A program made the translations under genes and the position numbers. Under the pieces are notes generated by a model. That model saw only the letters and a program-made list of their open reading frames with translations, searched no databases and was not told the DNA's origin. Below, piece by piece: positions 1 to 8,577 of a stretch of 64,000 bases of DNA. Every line of letters starts with the position of its first letter. Positions within the stretch are counted from its first letter, which is position 1. Location: the NCBI GenBank assembly GCA_963593905.1, contig CAVBBL010000001.1:62001-126000 (forward strand), given 5' to 3'. Origin of the DNA: CAG-791 sp963593905 (lineage in GTDB: Bacteria; Bacillota; Clostridia; Lachnospirales; Lachnospiraceae).

Positions 1-190
1 TCTTGCCTGTGGATGGCCGGCCCTTAACTCGCATCCCCGCCTGATGCGGGGATGCGAGTTAAGGGCCTATCGTACGCGCTCTGAAAGCGCGTACGATACC
101 ATCCTCCGGCTTCGAGGCACACCTAAGCAAAACTGGCGCGCAGTGCAAAGGATGCGAGCCATTCTGCCACGCCCCGTCGCATTACATTTT
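1..190. repeat. Right part of an interspersed cruciform repeat
   Basis: This stretch matches the segment at about 8867-9050 along most of its length. It holds a near-perfect inverted repeat (20-bp arms beginning CCCTTAACTCGCATCC, 5-nt loop CTGAT, about 22-66) and a second 13-bp stem with loop CTGAA (about 68-98). The last part (about 125-178) is similar to the reverse complement of the 106-bp unit that is tandemly repeated at 8578-8895. The left arm of this copy would lie before the window. No plausible protein is encoded here. Function is unknown; it could be a MITE or REP-like element or a structured RNA. Confidence 0.75.
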
Positions 191-236
191 GCCAAAAAGA
201 TGGCTGGTGTGCGGAAAGTCAACACTTAGTTGAAGC

Positions 237-269
237 ATGTGATTATCTGATTATTGGATGTGATTATCT
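237..269 (+). repeat. 12-bp direct repeat upstream of the rpsB promoter
   Basis: ATGTGATTATCT occurs at 237-248 and again at 258-269, exactly 21 bp apart and ending 14 bp before the -35 box of the rpsB promoter. Two helical turns of spacing would suit a dimeric binding site, but no protein is indicated. Confidence 0.4.
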
Positions 270-283
270 ATTAAAAGCGGGGC

Positions 284-312
284 TTGCACAAAGCCTCGCT
301 TTGTGCTAGAAT
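284..312 (+). promoter_or_regulatory. Sigma-A promoter of rpsB-tsf
   Basis: TTGCAC (284-289), a 17-bp spacer, then TAGAAT (307-312) preceded by an extended -10 TG. The predicted transcript starts near 319 and gives a leader of about 137 nt before rpsB. That leader contains several GC-rich pairing segments (about 345-425) and could house an S2 autoregulatory structure, which I could not match to a known motif. Confidence 0.75.
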
Positions 313-455
313 CAGAGCGTTGTGACAAAATACACACGTATTCTCTGCAAACGCACAGGTGACGGGGAGACCCGCAGGTGCGATGTCCTTCCGGGGCGCA
401 TGCCCTGTTTTGCATGACGGGAGTACGGAAGAAAAACCAAATGGAGGAAAGAAAC

Positions 456-1235
456 ATGAGCGTTATTTCTATGAAGCAGCTGCTGGAAGCAGGCGTACAC
501 TTTGGCCACCAGACCAGAAGATGGAACCCTAAGATGGCTCCTTACATCTTCACTGAGAGAAATGGTATCCACATCATCGATCTGCAGAAGTCTGTTATTA
601 AGGTAGACGAGGCTTACAAGGCTGTATTCGAGATCGCAGCACAGGGCGGCACCATCCTTTTTGTCGGCACCAAGAAGCAGGCACAGGATGCAGTAAAGGC
701 TGAGGCTGAGCGCTGCGGTATGTACTATGTAAATGAGAGATGGCTCGGCGGTATGCTGACCAACTTTAAGACCATTCAGTCCAGAATCGAGCGTCTTAAG
801 AAGATCGAGAAGATGTCCGAGGACGGCACTTTCGATGTACTTCCCAAGAAGGAAGTTGCACAGCTCCAGAAGGAGTGGGATAAGTTAGAGAAGAATCTGG
901 GCGGTATCAAGACCATGACCCGCATTCCGGATGCTATCTTCGTAGTAGATCCCAAGAAGGAGAAGATCTGCGTACAGGAAGCACATGCTCTGGGCATCAC
1001 CCTGATCGGTATCGGCGATACCAACTGCGATCCTGAAGAGCTTGACTTCATCATCCCCGGCAACGATGACGCTATCCGTGCTGTCAAGCTGCTTTGCAGC
1101 AAGATGGCTGATGCTGTTATCGAGGCAAATCAGGGTCAGGAGGCTGACGCAGCAGCTGATGCTGCACAGCAGGACGCTCTTGCAGCTGAGTCTGCAGCAA
1201 GCGAAGAGGCACAGGCAGCAGAGGGAACTCTGTAA
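456..1235 (+). CDS. rpsB: 30S ribosomal protein S2
   Basis: Small-subunit ribosomal protein uS2, needed late in 30S assembly. The N-terminus MSVISMKQLLEAGVHFGHQ and the following TRRWNPKM and FVGTKKQAQDAV segments are typical. At 259 aa it is slightly long because of an Ala/Glu/Gln-rich tail from about residue 228. The start at 456 is chosen because GGAGG (443-447) lies at good spacing and the protein then begins at the conserved MSVIS; an in-frame ATG at 378 would add leader sequence that does not resemble S2. It is followed by tsf after 56 bp, the usual bacterial operon. Confidence 0.97.
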   Translation: MSVISMKQLLEAGVHFGHQTRRWNPKMAPYIFTERNGIHIIDLQKSVIKVDEAYKAVFEIAAQGGTILFVGTKKQAQDAVKAEAERCGMYYVNERWLGGMLTNFKTIQSRIERLKKIEKMSEDGTFDVLPKKEVAQLQKEWDKLEKNLGGIKTMTRIPDAIFVVDPKKEKICVQEAHALGITLIGIGDTNCDPEELDFIIPGNDDAIRAVKLLCSKMADAVIEANQGQEADAAADAAQQDALAAESAASEEAQAAEGTL

Positions 1236-1291
1236 GATCCACTTTTCGTAGCACTGACAGCAGAAAGCAGATTACAGGAGGAAATGATAAA

Positions 1292-2242
1292 ATGGCTATT
1301 ACCGCAGCTATGGTAAAAGAGTTAAGAGAGGTTTCCGGCGCAGGCATGATGGATTGCAAGAAGGCCTTGTCCGAGACCAATGGTGATATGGATGCAGCAG
1401 TAGAGCTTCTGAGAAAGAACGGTCAGGCTAAGGCTGAGAAGAAGGCAAGCCGTATCGCAGCAGAGGGACTTTGCCGCATCGCACAGGACGGCGATCAGGT
1501 GGCAGCTGTTGTAGAAGTAAATTCCGAGACAGACTTCGTTGCTTCCAATGAGAAGTTCCAGAGCTTTGTAGAGGCTGTTGCCAAGCAGGCACTGCACTCT
1601 GACGCAGCAGATATGGATGCATTTATGGCAGAGAAGTGGGAAGAGGATTCTTCCAAGACTGTCAGCGATGCATTAGTTGAGAAAATCGCTACCATCGGTG
1701 AGAAGCTGACTATCCGCAGATTTGAGAAGGTTACTGCAGCAGAGGGCTGCGTAGCTTCTTATGTACATGGCGGCGGCCGTATCGGCGTTATCATTGAGGC
1801 AAAGACCGCAGTGGTAAACGATGCTGTTAAGGAAGCACTGAATAACGTTGCTATGCAGATCGCTGCTATGTATCCTAAGTATGTATCCGCAGATGAGATT
1901 CCGGAGGAGTACAAGGAGCACGAGAAGGAGATCCTTCTGGCACAGGCTATCGCTGAGAATGAGGCGCTTCCCGCTGAGAGACAGAAGCCTCAGGCTATCA
2001 TTGAGAAGATGCTCATCGGCAGACTGAACAAAGAGTTCAAGGAAATCTGCCTGAATGATCAGGTTTATGTAAAGGCAGAGGACGGCAAGCAGTCCGTAGG
2101 CCAGTATCTGGCACAGGTTGGCAAGGCAAACGGCACCGAGCTTTCCGTAAAGAGATTTGTTCGTTTCGAGACCGGCGAAGGCATCGAGAAGAAGCAGGAA
2201 AACTTCGCAGAAGAAGTTGCTGCACAGATGGCACAGGCCTAA
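1292..2242 (+). CDS. tsf: Elongation factor Ts
   Basis: Nucleotide-exchange factor that releases GDP from EF-Tu. The UBA-like N-terminal domain carries the family signature LREVSGAGMMDCKKAL at about residues 9-25, and the core has NSETDFVASNEKF at about 76-88. The length of 316 aa is within the family range. The start has AGGAGG at 1275-1280, somewhat upstream of the ATG. It is the second gene of the rpsB-tsf operon and is closed by a terminator at 2272-2308. Confidence 0.97.
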   Translation: MAITAAMVKELREVSGAGMMDCKKALSETNGDMDAAVELLRKNGQAKAEKKASRIAAEGLCRIAQDGDQVAAVVEVNSETDFVASNEKFQSFVEAVAKQALHSDAADMDAFMAEKWEEDSSKTVSDALVEKIATIGEKLTIRRFEKVTAAEGCVASYVHGGGRIGVIIEAKTAVVNDAVKEALNNVAMQIAAMYPKYVSADEIPEEYKEHEKEILLAQAIAENEALPAERQKPQAIIEKMLIGRLNKEFKEICLNDQVYVKAEDGKQSVGQYLAQVGKANGTELSVKRFVRFETGEGIEKKQENFAEEVAAQMAQA

Positions 2243-2271
2243 GATTTATTATAATTGAAATAACTCAATCA

Positions 2272-2308
2272 GATCCCTCATATCTGCTGCAGGTATGAGG
2301 GATTTTTT
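2272..2308 (+). terminator. Rho-independent terminator of rpsB-tsf
   Basis: The stem ATCCCTCATA / TATGAGGGAT with a short loop is followed by a T run (2302-2308), 30 bp after the tsf stop. Confidence 0.9.
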
Positions 2309-2380
2309 GTACTGTTAGCTGCGATAATGGGTTATAATAAAAGAGGAAAGAAACGCAGCATTATAAACGGAGAAACTTGC

Positions 2381-3214
2381 ATGAAATTTCGCAGAATAGA
2401 TGAAAATACGATTAATTGTGTGATCAGTCAGGAGGATCTGGCATCCCACGGTCTGCAGATCGAGGACCTTTTTGAAAAGAAGAAGGAAGCTATGGAATTC
2501 CTGCATGTGGTGGTGGATGAGGCGTCCAGAGAGGTGGATTTTCATCCGCAGGGAGCTATTACTTCCATGCAGATCGCAGTTCTGCCGGATCAATCCATCA
2601 GTCTGACGCTTTCTGAGGATACGACAAATGCTTTTGAAAGGCTGTTGTCGAATTTAAAGGATAAGCTGGGAATCACCTTTCCGGATAATTTTATAGAGGA
2701 ACTGCGGCATTTATCCGACGACGAGAGAGTAGAGCGATTAAGAGACTACGCGGCGAGACTGCAGGGGGCGGCGGAACATGTTATGGAGAATCCGGCACTT
2801 CTGCAAAAGGACGCTCCTGCAGAGAAGGGACAGAATGCGCAGCGAGAGGGAGCAAAACACTCCGATGCGGATAAACGACGGGAATCGGTCAAAAATGGCC
2901 ATGAGAGACCTGCCACGGAGTGTGCAGTGGCTTTTGACAGTATGAGGGCGGCGATTGATTTTAGCCATCAATGGACGCATCGGCAGTCTGTACCTTCCTC
3001 TCTTTATTACATGGAAAAGGAGCATTGCTACTATCTGGTTCTGGAAAAGGAATCTGATGATTCCGAAGATGCGAAAAAATATGACGCAGCTGCACTTCAG
3101 GCCGGAGAATTCGGCATGGTGTACGCGGTGCGACCGGAATTTCAGGCTTATTTAAAGGAACATGGAGAATGTCTGTGGAAAGAAAAAGCAATAGAAAAAC
3201 TGGCAGAGATATAA
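2381..3214 (+). CDS. mecA: MecA-like ClpC adaptor protein
   Basis: Resembles the MecA/YpbH family, which delivers substrates to the ClpCP protease and in Bacillus restrains competence. The N-terminal domain (MKFRRIDENTINCVISQEDL, then an LEDLFEKKKEAMEFLHVVVDEA-like helix region, about 1-45) is characteristic. A charged, low-complexity linker (about residues 128-180) leads to a C-terminal domain with YAVRPEFQAYLKEHG. The length of 277 aa is close to the family's. ATG 2381 is preferred over the in-frame ATG at 2327 because GGAGAA precedes it and the family starts at MKF. The 3' end overlaps the next gene by 46 bp. The target substrates here are unknown. Confidence 0.8.
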   Translation: MKFRRIDENTINCVISQEDLASHGLQIEDLFEKKKEAMEFLHVVVDEASREVDFHPQGAITSMQIAVLPDQSISLTLSEDTTNAFERLLSNLKDKLGITFPDNFIEELRHLSDDERVERLRDYAARLQGAAEHVMENPALLQKDAPAEKGQNAQREGAKHSDADKRRESVKNGHERPATECAVAFDSMRAAIDFSHQWTHRQSVPSSLYYMEKEHCYYLVLEKESDDSEDAKKYDAAALQAGEFGMVYAVRPEFQAYLKEHGECLWKEKAIEKLAEI

Positions 3215-3978
3215 GTGTAGAAAAAAGAAAGCAGAATCCCTTGCATGAGGAGGAAAAAAAGCAGTCCGGGGAGGGCGTCAGACTAAACAGTTATATTGCC
3301 TCCTGTGGCATTTGTTCCAGGCGTGATGCAGACAAGTTGATTCTGGACGGACAGGTGATGGTGAATGGAATGCCTGCTGTGCAGGGAATGCGAGTCAGCG
3401 GCAGGGAAGAGATCACCGTAAGAGGAAAACGCCTGGGCAGTAAGGATAAAAAAGTTGTGGTGGCATGGTATAAGCCGGTAGGCGTTACCTGCACGGAACG
3501 GGATCCTCATGCACAGCGGACGATAAAGGATGCTTTTTCCTATCCTGTTCGTCTGACCTATGCGGGACGGCTGGACAGAGATTCCGAGGGATTGATGCTG
3601 ATGACCAATGATGGTAAGCTCATCGAATCCATGATGCGGGGCAGCAATGGCCATGAGAAAGAATATATTGTACGGGTGCGGGGGAGAATTACCGATGCCA
3701 GCCTGCAGCGGCTCCGAAAGGGAATTTATCTGCGGGAATTAGAGACCACTACCAGACCCTGCGAGGTGACCCGATTAGGAGATCATACTTTCCGCATTGT
3801 ACTGACGCAGGGCTTGAATCAGCAGATCAGACGGATGTGCAAGGTCGTGGGAAATGAGGTTAAGACTCTGAAACGTGTGCGCGTGCTGACGGTAAGGCTC
3901 AATGACCTGCAGCCCGGACAGAGCCGGGAAATCAAGGGGGAGGAGAGAAATGCACTCTATCACGCAGCAGGACTCTGA
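3169..3978 (+). CDS. rluF: rRNA pseudouridine synthase, RluB/RluF type
   Basis: Converts a uridine of 23S rRNA to pseudouridine. An S4 RNA-binding domain (RLNSYIASCGICSRRDADKL, about residues 38-85) is followed by a RsuA/RluB/E/F catalytic domain with the active-site motif GRLDRDSEGL, whose first Asp is the predicted nucleophile. The C-terminal LTQGLNQQIRRMCKVVG fits RluF best, but RluF versus RluB cannot be settled by eye. The basic N-terminal extension of about 35 residues is not conserved. It overlaps mecA upstream and ligA downstream, so the three genes are likely translated as one operon. Confidence 0.85.
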   Translation: MSVERKSNRKTGRDISVEKRKQNPLHEEEKKQSGEGVRLNSYIASCGICSRRDADKLILDGQVMVNGMPAVQGMRVSGREEITVRGKRLGSKDKKVVVAWYKPVGVTCTERDPHAQRTIKDAFSYPVRLTYAGRLDRDSEGLMLMTNDGKLIESMMRGSNGHEKEYIVRVRGRITDASLQRLRKGIYLRELETTTRPCEVTRLGDHTFRIVLTQGLNQQIRRMCKVVGNEVKTLKRVRVLTVRLNDLQPGQSREIKGEERNALYHAAGL

Positions 3979-6043
3979 ACAAAAGCGCATGAAAGAATTG
4001 GTGGCGCAGCTGCAGCGTGCAGCCAAGGCCTATTACGCCGATGACACCGAGATCATGAGCAATCTGGAATATGACAGACTTTATGATGAACTCTGTGCAT
4101 TGGAAGAACAGACCGGTGTGATCCTGGCAGGCTCTCCCACCCAGCAGGTAGGATATGCCTCTGTGGATGCGCTGCCTAAGCAGCGACATGAAAAGCCTAT
4201 GCTTTCCCTTGGAAAGACGAAATCCAGAGAGGAACTTCAAAGCTGGTTAGGGGACCAGCAAGGACTTTTATCCTGGAAGCTGGATGGACTGACGGTGGTG
4301 CTGACCTATGAGAATGGAACCCTCAGCAAGGCGGTAACCAGAGGTAATGGAGAAATTGGCGAAGTGATCACGCAAAATGCCAAAGTCTTTCAGAATATTC
4401 CCTTGCAGATTCCTTTTCAGGGGAGACTGATCCTGCGGGGGGAGGCAGTGATCCGGTATTCTGATTTTCAGGAGATCAATAAGAGGATAGAGGATGCCAA
4501 AGAAGAAGCGGTTTATAAGAATCCCCGCAATCTTTGCAGCGGCTCTGTGCGTCAATTAAACAGTGAGATCACAGCCAGAAGGCGGGTGCATCTTTATGCA
4601 TTCACATTGGTAGAAATTACAGGGGCACGCAGTGCTTCTGACGACAGCGTCGATAGTGCTGATAGCATTGATAATCGTACTTTTGAGAATGACGGAAATC
4701 GTATCGCCTTGCCGGATTTTAAAAATTCCAGAGAACAGCAGCTTTTGTTCTTGCAGCAGCAGGGATTTGAGACGGTGCCTTATGTGCGGGTTACCGACAA
4801 AAACATTCTGGAGGCGATCGCGCAATTTGAAAAGGAAATCACGGACTTTGACATTCCCTCTGACGGCCTGGTGTTGCTCTACGATGATATAGCTTATGGA
4901 CAGTCCCTTGGCAGGACTGCTAAATTCCCTCGAGATTCTATCGCTTTTAAATGGGCGGATGAACTGCAGGAGACAGAGCTTTTGCGGGTGGAGTGGAGCG
5001 CCAGCCGCACAGGTTTGATCAACCCTGTGGCTGTATTTAAGCCTGTGGAGTTAGAAGGAACCACTGTGCAGCGTGCTTCCGTGCACAATGTGAGTATCTT
5101 AAGGAGTCTGAAGCTGGGAATCGGGGATCATATTACGGTATATAAAGCCAATATGATCATTCCGCAGATAGCTGAGAACCTTACGAAATCAGATACACTG
5201 GATATTCCCGGACAATGTCCAGTCTGCAGTGCTCCTACGCAGATTCGGCAGGAAAATGACGCCCAGGTGCTCCTTTGTACAAATCCGGAATGTCCCGCTA
5301 AGAAGCTGAAGAGCTTTGCTCTCTATGTCAGCAGAAATGCCATGAATATTGACGGCCTCTCAGAAATGACATTGGAGAAACTGATAGGACGGGGATTTAT
5401 TCACTCTCTGCAGGATATCTATCACCTGGATCGTTATAAGGAAGCCATAGAGGAAATGGAGGGATTTGGACCAAAATCCTATGCGAATCTGCAGGAGAGC
5501 ATAGAAAGATCCAGACACACCACACCGGCCAGACTTCTTTTTGGACTTGGTATTCCCGGGATAGGTGCTGCCAATGCAAGACTCCTGTGCAGACATTTTC
5601 ACGATGATCTGGATGCATTGCTTACTGCGGATGCAGAAACTTTGTCCGAAATTGAAGGAATCGGTGCTGTGCTGGCAGAAGCTGTGGTACAATATTTTGC
5701 AAAGGAAACAGTCAGAGAGCAGCTGCAGTCGCTCTTGTCTGAGCTGACGATGGAGGTGTCAAAGGAGTCTGCGCAGGAACTGCAGGAGAGCGAACAGCCT
5801 CTTAAGGGACTGACATTTGTAATCACCGGAAAAGTAGAACATTTTGACAATCGGGATGACTTAAAAGCATATATTGAAAAGATGGGCGGCAAAGCCACCG
5901 GCAGCGTGACGTCTAAGACCAGCTATCTGATCAACAATGATGTTCATTCTCTGACAGGAAAGAACAAAAAGGCAAAGGAGCTGGGAATTCCGGTTATTTC
6001 CGAGGAAGACTTTCTGAAGATGGCGGGTGTATCCGAAAATTAA
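3950..6043 (+). CDS. ligA: NAD-dependent DNA ligase
   Basis: Seals nicks in replication and repair using NAD+. The adenylated Lys lies in WKLDGL (K110). The protein continues with the OB fold, a four-Cys zinc finger (CPVC ... CTNPEC, about residues 423-450), helix-hairpin-helix repeats, and a C-terminal BRCT domain (about 618-695, LKGLTFVITGKV). At 697 aa it is a little longer than usual, partly because of an acidic Ser/Asp insertion near residues 225-245 in the adenylation domain. The start at 3950 has GGGGAGGAGAG directly upstream and overlaps the previous gene by 29 bp. An internal Met at residue 14 is an alternative start. Confidence 0.96.
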   Translation: MHSITQQDSEQKRMKELVAQLQRAAKAYYADDTEIMSNLEYDRLYDELCALEEQTGVILAGSPTQQVGYASVDALPKQRHEKPMLSLGKTKSREELQSWLGDQQGLLSWKLDGLTVVLTYENGTLSKAVTRGNGEIGEVITQNAKVFQNIPLQIPFQGRLILRGEAVIRYSDFQEINKRIEDAKEEAVYKNPRNLCSGSVRQLNSEITARRRVHLYAFTLVEITGARSASDDSVDSADSIDNRTFENDGNRIALPDFKNSREQQLLFLQQQGFETVPYVRVTDKNILEAIAQFEKEITDFDIPSDGLVLLYDDIAYGQSLGRTAKFPRDSIAFKWADELQETELLRVEWSASRTGLINPVAVFKPVELEGTTVQRASVHNVSILRSLKLGIGDHITVYKANMIIPQIAENLTKSDTLDIPGQCPVCSAPTQIRQENDAQVLLCTNPECPAKKLKSFALYVSRNAMNIDGLSEMTLEKLIGRGFIHSLQDIYHLDRYKEAIEEMEGFGPKSYANLQESIERSRHTTPARLLFGLGIPGIGAANARLLCRHFHDDLDALLTADAETLSEIEGIGAVLAEAVVQYFAKETVREQLQSLLSELTMEVSKESAQELQESEQPLKGLTFVITGKVEHFDNRDDLKAYIEKMGGKATGSVTSKTSYLINNDVHSLTGKNKKAKELGIPVISEEDFLKMAGVSEN

Positions 6044-6090
6044 TAAGTATAGCATAAGGCGCTTGTGGATGGGGGTAAGGGTGATAAGCT

Positions 6091-6509
6091 TGAAAGAAAT
6101 GCTCGATAGCATTTCTTTCAAACCGCATTGATGCCGTAAACGACATCAATGCAAGATCACATCGGAGAATTCGCCTGCGCGAAATTCTCCTCGTGCTACC
6201 GCAGTAAACTGCGGCATAAAGAGGCAAGTTTGAAAGAAATGCTCGATAGCATTTCTTTCAAACTGCATTGATGCCGTAAACGACATCAATGCAAGATCAC
6301 ATCGGAGAATTCGCCTGCGCGAAATTCTCCTCGTGCTACCGCAGTAAACTGCGGCATAAAGAGGCAAGTTTGAAAGAAATGCTCGATAGCATTTCTTTCA
6401 AACTGCATTGATGCCGTAAACGACATCAATGCAAGATCACATCGGAGAATTCGCCTGCGCGAAATTCTCCTCGTGCTACCGCAGTAAACTGCGGCATAAA
6501 GAGGTAAAT
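6091..6509 (+). repeat. Three tandem copies of a 140-bp hairpin-rich repeat
   Basis: The units begin at 6091, 6231 and 6371, with a period of exactly 140 bp. Copies 1 and 2 differ at a single site that I can see, and copies 2 and 3 only at their ends. Each unit holds four hairpins: TGAAAGAAATGC/GCATTTCTTTCA, GCATTGATG/CATCAATGC, GGAGAATTCGC/GCGAAATTCTCC (one bulged A) and CCGCAGT/ACTGCGG. The third copy ends in GAGGTAAAT, placing a Shine-Dalgarno immediately before the start codon at 6510. The last two hairpins recur singly before other genes (see the entries at 28826, 30250, 38459, 40364 and 40437). Confidence 0.95.
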
Positions 6510-7115
6510 ATGACAGATATAGATGATGTGGTAAAGGATGATGGAGAAGTGACAGCAGACACTGCTAAGGAACAGGAAGTTAATCCGGAACAGGCCGAGG
6601 CGGCAGATCATCTGACAGGCAGAGAAAATGATGCTGTGCAGAATGGGCAGGATAACCTGACAGAGGATACGGAAGTTCCGGTAGATGCTGTCTATGTACA
6701 GCAGGAAGAGAGTAAAATAAATAAGGAACCGGGAAAAGATGCCCAGGGTAACTGTGGGGCGGATCGTATGCAAGGGCAGGTGACGAACGTCGATGGCACC
6801 TATGGTCAGAATCCAAACGGTTATCAGCCCATGCCTTCGTCAGGTTTTCACGGATTATCCCAGGAAACCTGCGGAAGTCTTTTATCTCTGGCAGTTTCTT
6901 TCCTTGGTATCTTTTGCCTCCTCAATGTGAATATCGCCTTTGTGGCATCCAACATGGCCAGCAGGAGCCTGCTTATGTTTAATTTCGTGACCATCGGAGC
7001 AGTCTCCTTTCTGACAGCGCTGATCAATACTTTTCTGCCGGGGCATCGGAAGGCGTGGATTCTGTGGGTTGCCAGTGTAGTGGCGTTTGCAGCCGCTGTT
7101 TTGATTCAGTTTTAG
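6510..7115 (+). CDS. Small membrane protein with acidic N-terminal domain
   Basis: I do not recognise a family. The first 120 residues are acidic, rich in Glu, Asp and Gln, and look disordered. The C-terminal 80 residues form about three hydrophobic segments (around SLLSLAVSFLGIFCLL, MFNFVTIGAVSFLTALI and AWILWVASVVAFAAAVLI), so the protein is probably membrane-bound with a soluble tail of about 120 residues. ATG 6510 is chosen because GAGG lies 6 bp upstream; longer readings run back into the tandem repeat. Its leader is the triplicated 140-bp repeat, so its expression is the one most exposed to changes in copy number. Confidence 0.75.
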   Translation: MTDIDDVVKDDGEVTADTAKEQEVNPEQAEAADHLTGRENDAVQNGQDNLTEDTEVPVDAVYVQQEESKINKEPGKDAQGNCGADRMQGQVTNVDGTYGQNPNGYQPMPSSGFHGLSQETCGSLLSLAVSFLGIFCLLNVNIAFVASNMASRSLLMFNFVTIGAVSFLTALINTFLPGHRKAWILWVASVVAFAAAVLIQF

Positions 7116-7205
7116 TTTCTGTTACAGTGCAGGGGGGAGACGACGGATTTTTTGGTATAGAAGATCGTTGGCCCGTGTTTGGAGAAGGGTATCTTCTGAC
7201 AGGAG

Positions 7206-7243
7206 AAAAGGAATCATAAGAAAAGGAATCATAAGAAAAGGAA
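7206..7243. repeat. 15-bp tandem repeat
   Basis: AAAAGGAATCATAAG occurs at 7206-7220 and 7221-7235, followed by a partial third copy. It lies in the 180-bp gap between the membrane protein gene and the shared terminator. Nothing else is seen in this gap. Confidence 0.7.
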
Positions 7244-7298
7244 GGCAGTGATTGTCGCTTTTTTAAAAATCGAATATGCAAATCACATATAAACTTAT

Positions 7299-7346
7299 AA
7301 AAGGAGCCATGTATCCGTCCTGCGAAAGGAATACATGGCTCCTTTA
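7299..7346. terminator. Bidirectional terminator
   Basis: Long stem AAAGGAGCCATGTAT / ATACATGGCTCCTTT with flanking A and T runs. It lies between the convergent genes at 6510-7115 (+) and metA (-). A similar design is seen at 27445-27486. Confidence 0.9.
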
Positions 7347-7474
7347 TTTTGATCGACTTTTTGTCAGGGCTACTATCTAATCAATGGTTTCTGTCTTATC
7401 AATAGCTACTGTTTTATCGATGACTACGTGCTTTTATGTGCAGAGTTTATTGCGTGGCTGTGATTCTTATTGCA

Positions 7475-8392
7475 CTATTGCAATTGGCTTAAGTCGTAAG
7501 GGGTTGCCTGATAGACGTAATAATTGATCCAGTTGCAGTACAGGTTATTGCTGTGAGAGCGCCATTGCAGAAGAGGGCGCTTGGTGGGGTCATCTTCAGG
7601 AAAATAATTAACGGGAAGCTGTATATCCAGTCCTTTATCCAGATCTCTTTGATATTCATCCCGCAGGGTATAACGGTCGTATTCCGGATGTCCCATGATG
7701 AAGATCTGCTTGCCGCCCTGTGCCATGCAAAGCAGGACACCGGCATCTTCGGACTCTGCCAATACTGTCAAATCCGGACAGTCATGGATGGCCTTTGCAG
7801 GTACTTCTGTGTGGCGGCTGTGGGGAATCAGGAAATAGTCATCAAACCCCCGTACCAATGGCTCCTTGCGGTGGGAAACTTTGTGAGAAAACACACCGAA
7901 AAGCTTGTGGGGAAGCATTTCCTTATTTAATCCATAGTGATAATACAGACCGGCCTGAGCACCCCAGCAGATGTGATAGGTACTGGTGACATTGTGTTTG
8001 CTCCATTCCATGATGCGGCAAAGCTCCGGCCAGTAATCTACTTCCTCATAGTCCATCTTTTCCACCGGTGCACCGGTGATGATCAGACCGTCAAAGGCTC
8101 TTTCCTTCAGCTCGTCAAAGGTATAATAGAAATTATGCAGATGCGCAGAGGAGGTATGGCTGGCTTGATGGGAGCTGACGCGCATAAATGTCACATCTAC
8201 CTGAAGCGGGGTGTTGGAAAGCATGCGAAGAAGCTGAAGCTCCGTGTCCTCTTTTTTGGGCATCAGGTTGAGAATGCACAGCTGCAGGGGGCGAATGTCC
8301 TGGTGCATTGCTGTATTCTCATCCATGATAAAGAGGTTTTCTTTTTCCAGGATTTCTTTAACAGGCAGATCGTTTTGAATCTTAATGGGCAT
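7475..8392 (-). CDS. metA: Homoserine O-acetyltransferase (MetA family)
   Basis: Activates homoserine in methionine synthesis. It is 305 aa, the usual length. The catalytic Cys is C142 (YHICWGAQ), and His235 and Glu237 (MGHPEYD) complete the expected active site. Residue 111 is Glu (TGAPVE); in the characterised Bacillus enzyme this residue favours acetyl-CoA over succinyl-CoA, so acetyl transfer is inferred despite the metA name. ATG at 8392 gives the conserved MPIKIQNDLP start with AAGGAAA upstream; a longer reading from 8539 has no family similarity. I found no SAM or T-box riboswitch in the 180 bp upstream. Confidence 0.93.
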   Translation of the reverse strand: MPIKIQNDLPVKEILEKENLFIMDENTAMHQDIRPLQLCILNLMPKKEDTELQLLRMLSNTPLQVDVTFMRVSSHQASHTSSAHLHNFYYTFDELKERAFDGLIITGAPVEKMDYEEVDYWPELCRIMEWSKHNVTSTYHICWGAQAGLYYHYGLNKEMLPHKLFGVFSHKVSHRKEPLVRGFDDYFLIPHSRHTEVPAKAIHDCPDLTVLAESEDAGVLLCMAQGGKQIFIMGHPEYDRYTLRDEYQRDLDKGLDIQLPVNYFPEDDPTKRPLLQWRSHSNNLYCNWINYYVYQATPYDLSQLQ

Positions 8393-8577
8393 AGTGATGG
8401 TTTCCTTCCTGCCGGCAGGCAGGGATTCATTTCGAGTGATCACGAATGCTCCGCCGCCTTCGGCGATACATTCTTTAGTATGTACCAAAACAGTATATAA
8501 AAGCAATGGACAATATTCATAATGCGTCGAAATAATCATAATATGCAGAATTATTCATAGAAATGCCGTAAATTTGT

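Noticed and set aside
44..229. 61-codon frame at the window start
   Set aside because: It is the cruciform repeat read as protein, as shown by the matching frame at 8820-9050.
6091..6509. Short proteins on the minus strand (MPLYAAVYCG...)
   Set aside because: They arise from the repeated DNA unit, end at its hairpins and have no ribosome site.
8393..8577. SAM or other riboswitch before metA
   Set aside because: I looked for S-box or T-box conserved segments and found only a short GCCGAAGGCGGC hairpin.
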